From Solimicrobium silvestre (GTDB lineage Bacteria; Pseudomonadota; Gammaproteobacteria; Burkholderiales; Burkholderiaceae_D), in the NCBI RefSeq assembly GCF_002976435.1, contig NZ_PUGF01000016.1, forward strand, positions 54,136 through 118,135: a DNA stretch of 64,000 nt, read 5' to 3'. Shown here piece after piece: positions 62,111 to 64,000 of this stretch. The notes beneath the pieces are model-generated. The model was not told the DNA's origin. It searched no databases and saw only the letters and a list, made by a program, of their open reading frames with translations. Positions within the stretch are counted from its first letter, which is position 1. Each line of letters opens with the position of its first letter. The position numbers and the translations under genes are program-made.

Positions 62111-63391
62111 TTACCAAGGCTTTTTTCCAAACTTATCCGAATTTGTTAAGTTGGTAATATGTTCTAAATCCGTAGCAGTTGTAATTACGGGATTCAATAA
62201 TCCAGAAGTTCTAACGAATGGATTCGCAGTGGTCAAAGGAGTCGATTCCCATGGAAAATTAATTTTGTTAGTCGTCGTACTAACAGTGGCCGGTAATCCT
62301 GTACTTATAAGACGTGAGGCCGTTATCACCGACTCAGAACGTCCTGCGATTTCAAATAAAGGTTTCGAAATATTGTGAGCGTTGTGTAGGCCGTGATCAA
62401 AATTAATTCCCGTTCTTATTGATTTTCCAACTTCGCTGATTTGGCCTGTGTAGAAATTATTTGAGATTGCAATACTTAGATTTTGTTCTCCCCGTAATTT
62501 TTTAATTTCCGCCTGCAAGTTTTCAACTTGCTTATTTGATTTTGCATTTTTTTCTTTGTGCTTCTGAAGTTCCTCTACCATTCGCTCAACTTTTTCAAGC
62601 GTTGAATTTTGTGCTTTGCTAGCTTCGTCAATTTCTTGTTTCTGTCTAGTAAATTCTGCTTCAAGTCCTTTAACAAACTCCCCCATTTCATCCGCACTTC
62701 CAGCCATTCTATTAAACATCGCTAAAAAATATTGAAGATATTTATTATCTGTGTGATTAGGATAGCGGATCTTATGGTCAATTTCACTCCATCCTTCTTC
62801 GAATATTGTTCGAACTTGAATCTCAGCAAAAAACAATTTCTTAAGAACAGTCTCTTTTATGACGTAATGGATAGACCTATATCCTACCGGGTGTATTTTT
62901 AGTTCAAAATTTGGAGTCTTGAAATTTTCCAAATAATTTTTATCGTCACCTTCTCGATAATAGGTAATCGCTGTTTCACTTAAACTGAAATGATTACGTA
63001 TTGATTGGTCAACATTGAAAAAATCACTTTTAAATAAATGTATTACCCGGATGCCGATCAAATCCATAACTATTTCAGCATAATTAGCAACTGAAATTGC
63101 TGAATATTTTGGCTCGTTCTTTGCACATTTACGGATTATTTTTACTAGTAGATGTTCAGTATTTTTTACTCGCCATTTGACCGAATGTACGAGAGCAAAT
63201 TTTTGGATCGCATTGGCCAAAATTTTCGCATGATCTTCTAAGGTGCTAATTTGTGTTTCATGATGCATTCCAATATTTAACAAGGTATCCCAATTAAGCT
63301 TTGATTCTAACCACTCCTCCCTCAAGATATTATTTCTTAATAAAAAATCTCCGAGCGTAATTTTTGAATTCACTTTGGTGTCTAACCTCAA
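62111..63391 (-). CDS. RelA/SpoT-domain protein with coiled coil and extended tail
   Basis: 426 aa. Residues about 50-215 are a RelA/SpoT nucleotidyltransferase domain: VKWRVKNTEHLLVKIIRK, MDLIGIRVIHLF, GYRSIHYVIKE and FFAEIQVRTIFEEGWSEIDH. The acidic residues and H of the synthetase core are conserved, so (p)ppGpp-type or related pyrophosphate transfer is plausible. No HD hydrolase domain. A coiled coil follows (about 245-310), then a Ser/Thr-rich tail. Start is a TTG at 63391; a GTG seven codons in is possible. In the A+T-rich island; a toxin or phage-sensing role is inferred. Confidence 0.8.
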   Translation of the reverse strand: MRLDTKVNSKITLGDFLLRNNILREEWLESKLNWDTLLNIGMHHETQISTLEDHAKILANAIQKFALVHSVKWRVKNTEHLLVKIIRKCAKNEPKYSAISVANYAEIVMDLIGIRVIHLFKSDFFNVDQSIRNHFSLSETAITYYREGDDKNYLENFKTPNFELKIHPVGYRSIHYVIKETVLKKLFFAEIQVRTIFEEGWSEIDHKIRYPNHTDNKYLQYFLAMFNRMAGSADEMGEFVKGLEAEFTRQKQEIDEASKAQNSTLEKVERMVEELQKHKEKNAKSNKQVENLQAEIKKLRGEQNLSIAISNNFYTGQISEVGKSIRTGINFDHGLHNAHNISKPLFEIAGRSESVITASRLISTGLPATVSTTTNKINFPWESTPLTTANPFVRTSGLLNPVITTATDLEHITNLTNSDKFGKKPW

Positions 63392-64000
63392 TTTTAATAT
63401 TTTATAAATGCGAACCTAATCGCCACGGCTTTAATGGATCATTCTCAAATTGCAAATTTAGGATAATCCGTCGAACATCCGCAAAGTGCAGGAAAGAGCC
63501 AGTCACTCAAACACCCTGTTCGACTCTTAGCCTCATTTAGCCGCCATTTCTCAACCGATGAGATTAATTTAAAAAAATAAAAATAGCAACTTTATTGTCT
63601 GTGAAATTTATATTAACCACCACCCGCCAGTGCTAGACGTTTGAGTAAAAAATTGGTTGTTCACAGACAAAGCCACCAATATTTAAAATCAGGGGTGGTT
63701 TTTTAGATACAAATTCGGAAGTAGGGATGATTGGCTGAAAGCCAATGTAAAACGAGGGCGTAACGCAGGTGATAGAAAACTGATGATTATTGTGGCGATT
63801 CAATGGAACGTGATACGAATAAATAACACATATTATTTTCTGAATTTGTTTGTATATTTAGACATAAGGACTTTCAGTAGTGTCCCAACGTTTCTCATAG
63901 GAGAGACATCTGTTCTGGTTGATTTTCACCATCAGATAAATTTGATAGCGGCGTAAGTAGTTGATTTAAAGGTGTTGTTTCAAACATAGTCAAACTCAAG
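63392..64000. other. Right edge: no complete gene; possible C-terminal fragment
   Basis: A minus-strand frame is open from the right edge to a stop at 63895-63897 (about 34 codons, ending PEQMSLL). It could be the C-terminus of a gene beyond the window, perhaps a transposase, but I cannot assign it. 63392-63890 shows no gene. Confidence 0.25.

Noticed and set aside
63895..64000. Possible transposase end at the right edge
   Set aside because: Only 34 codons are visible and no terminal repeat or family motif could be confirmed.
1..64000. CRISPR arrays, rRNA genes, prophage structural genes, complete IS elements
   Set aside because: Looked for regularly spaced repeats, rRNA motifs, phage head/tail genes and transposase or integrase genes; none seen.

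Overview
The window reads as chromosome of a betaproteobacterium, most likely a Burkholderiales member near the Oxalobacteraceae. The reasons are the pairing of fkpB with ispH, trxA-rho-rpmE, zapB-zapA followed by a 6S-like RNA and an EVE-domain gene, aceE-aceF-lpdA with a lipoyl domain fused to Lpd, a small Trp-rich membrane protein, and RecB-type repair genes of the AddB/AddA kind. This placement comes from gene content and remembered family resemblance, not from a database search.

Layout. 0-9 kb: an fkpB fragment, ispH, a livHMGF branched-chain amino acid transporter without its binding protein, an alginate-lyase-like secreted protein, a GNAT acetyltransferase and amt. 9.4-12.8 kb: a secreted alpha-amino-acid ester hydrolase, a periplasmic solute-binding-like protein and a small orphan. 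13.1-22.6 kb: an accessory islet ending at tRNA-Leu(CAA). It is bounded and subdivided by three copies of the tRNA's downstream terminator block, and the left copy still carries a decayed tRNA 3' end. It holds a two-gene operon (a 1570-aa serine hydrolase-helical repeat-PIN-like protein plus a 649-aa protein of unknown family), a small gene behind a C4-antisense-RNA-like leader, a frameshifted XRE gene and a HigBA-type toxin-antitoxin pair. 23-27 kb: a membrane glycosyltransferase, rpmE2, rho and trxA. 27.7-33.8 kb: an AddB/AddA-like nuclease-helicase pair. 33.9-42.6 kb: an orphan 427-aa protein, zapB-zapA-6S RNA-EVE, matB, lgt, a LysR regulator and ilvD. 42.7-51 kb: cytochrome c, a livK-like binding protein, an Lrp regulator, dadA, holC, a DUF4124/glutaredoxin-like protein, prlC and folD. 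51.7-57.7 kb: the pyruvate dehydrogenase operon behind a palindrome-rich upstream region. 57.9-64 kb: a second accessory region beginning at two truncated tRNA-Gly(CCC) 5' halves. It is clearly richer in A+T and contains a DUF2971 protein, a protein with a possible zinc-binding N-terminus, a membrane-anchored protein, a nonsense-interrupted gene and a RelA/SpoT-domain protein.

How the genes work together. LivHMGF with the distant LivK-like protein, the Lrp regulator, DadA and IlvD suggest active amino acid uptake, turnover and synthesis. PDH and MatB supply acetyl-CoA and malonyl-CoA. The most promising undescribed system is the hydrolase-repeat-PIN operon at 13.5-20.1 kb, which has the architecture of a bacterial conflict (antiphage) effector. 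The RelA/SpoT-DUF2971 cluster at 59-63.4 kb is the second candidate. Several non-coding elements also stand out: a pair of structured repeats whose long stems differ in sequence but keep pairing, MITE-like repeats with terminal inverted repeats, a block shared upstream of addB and aceE, and three palindromes before aceE.
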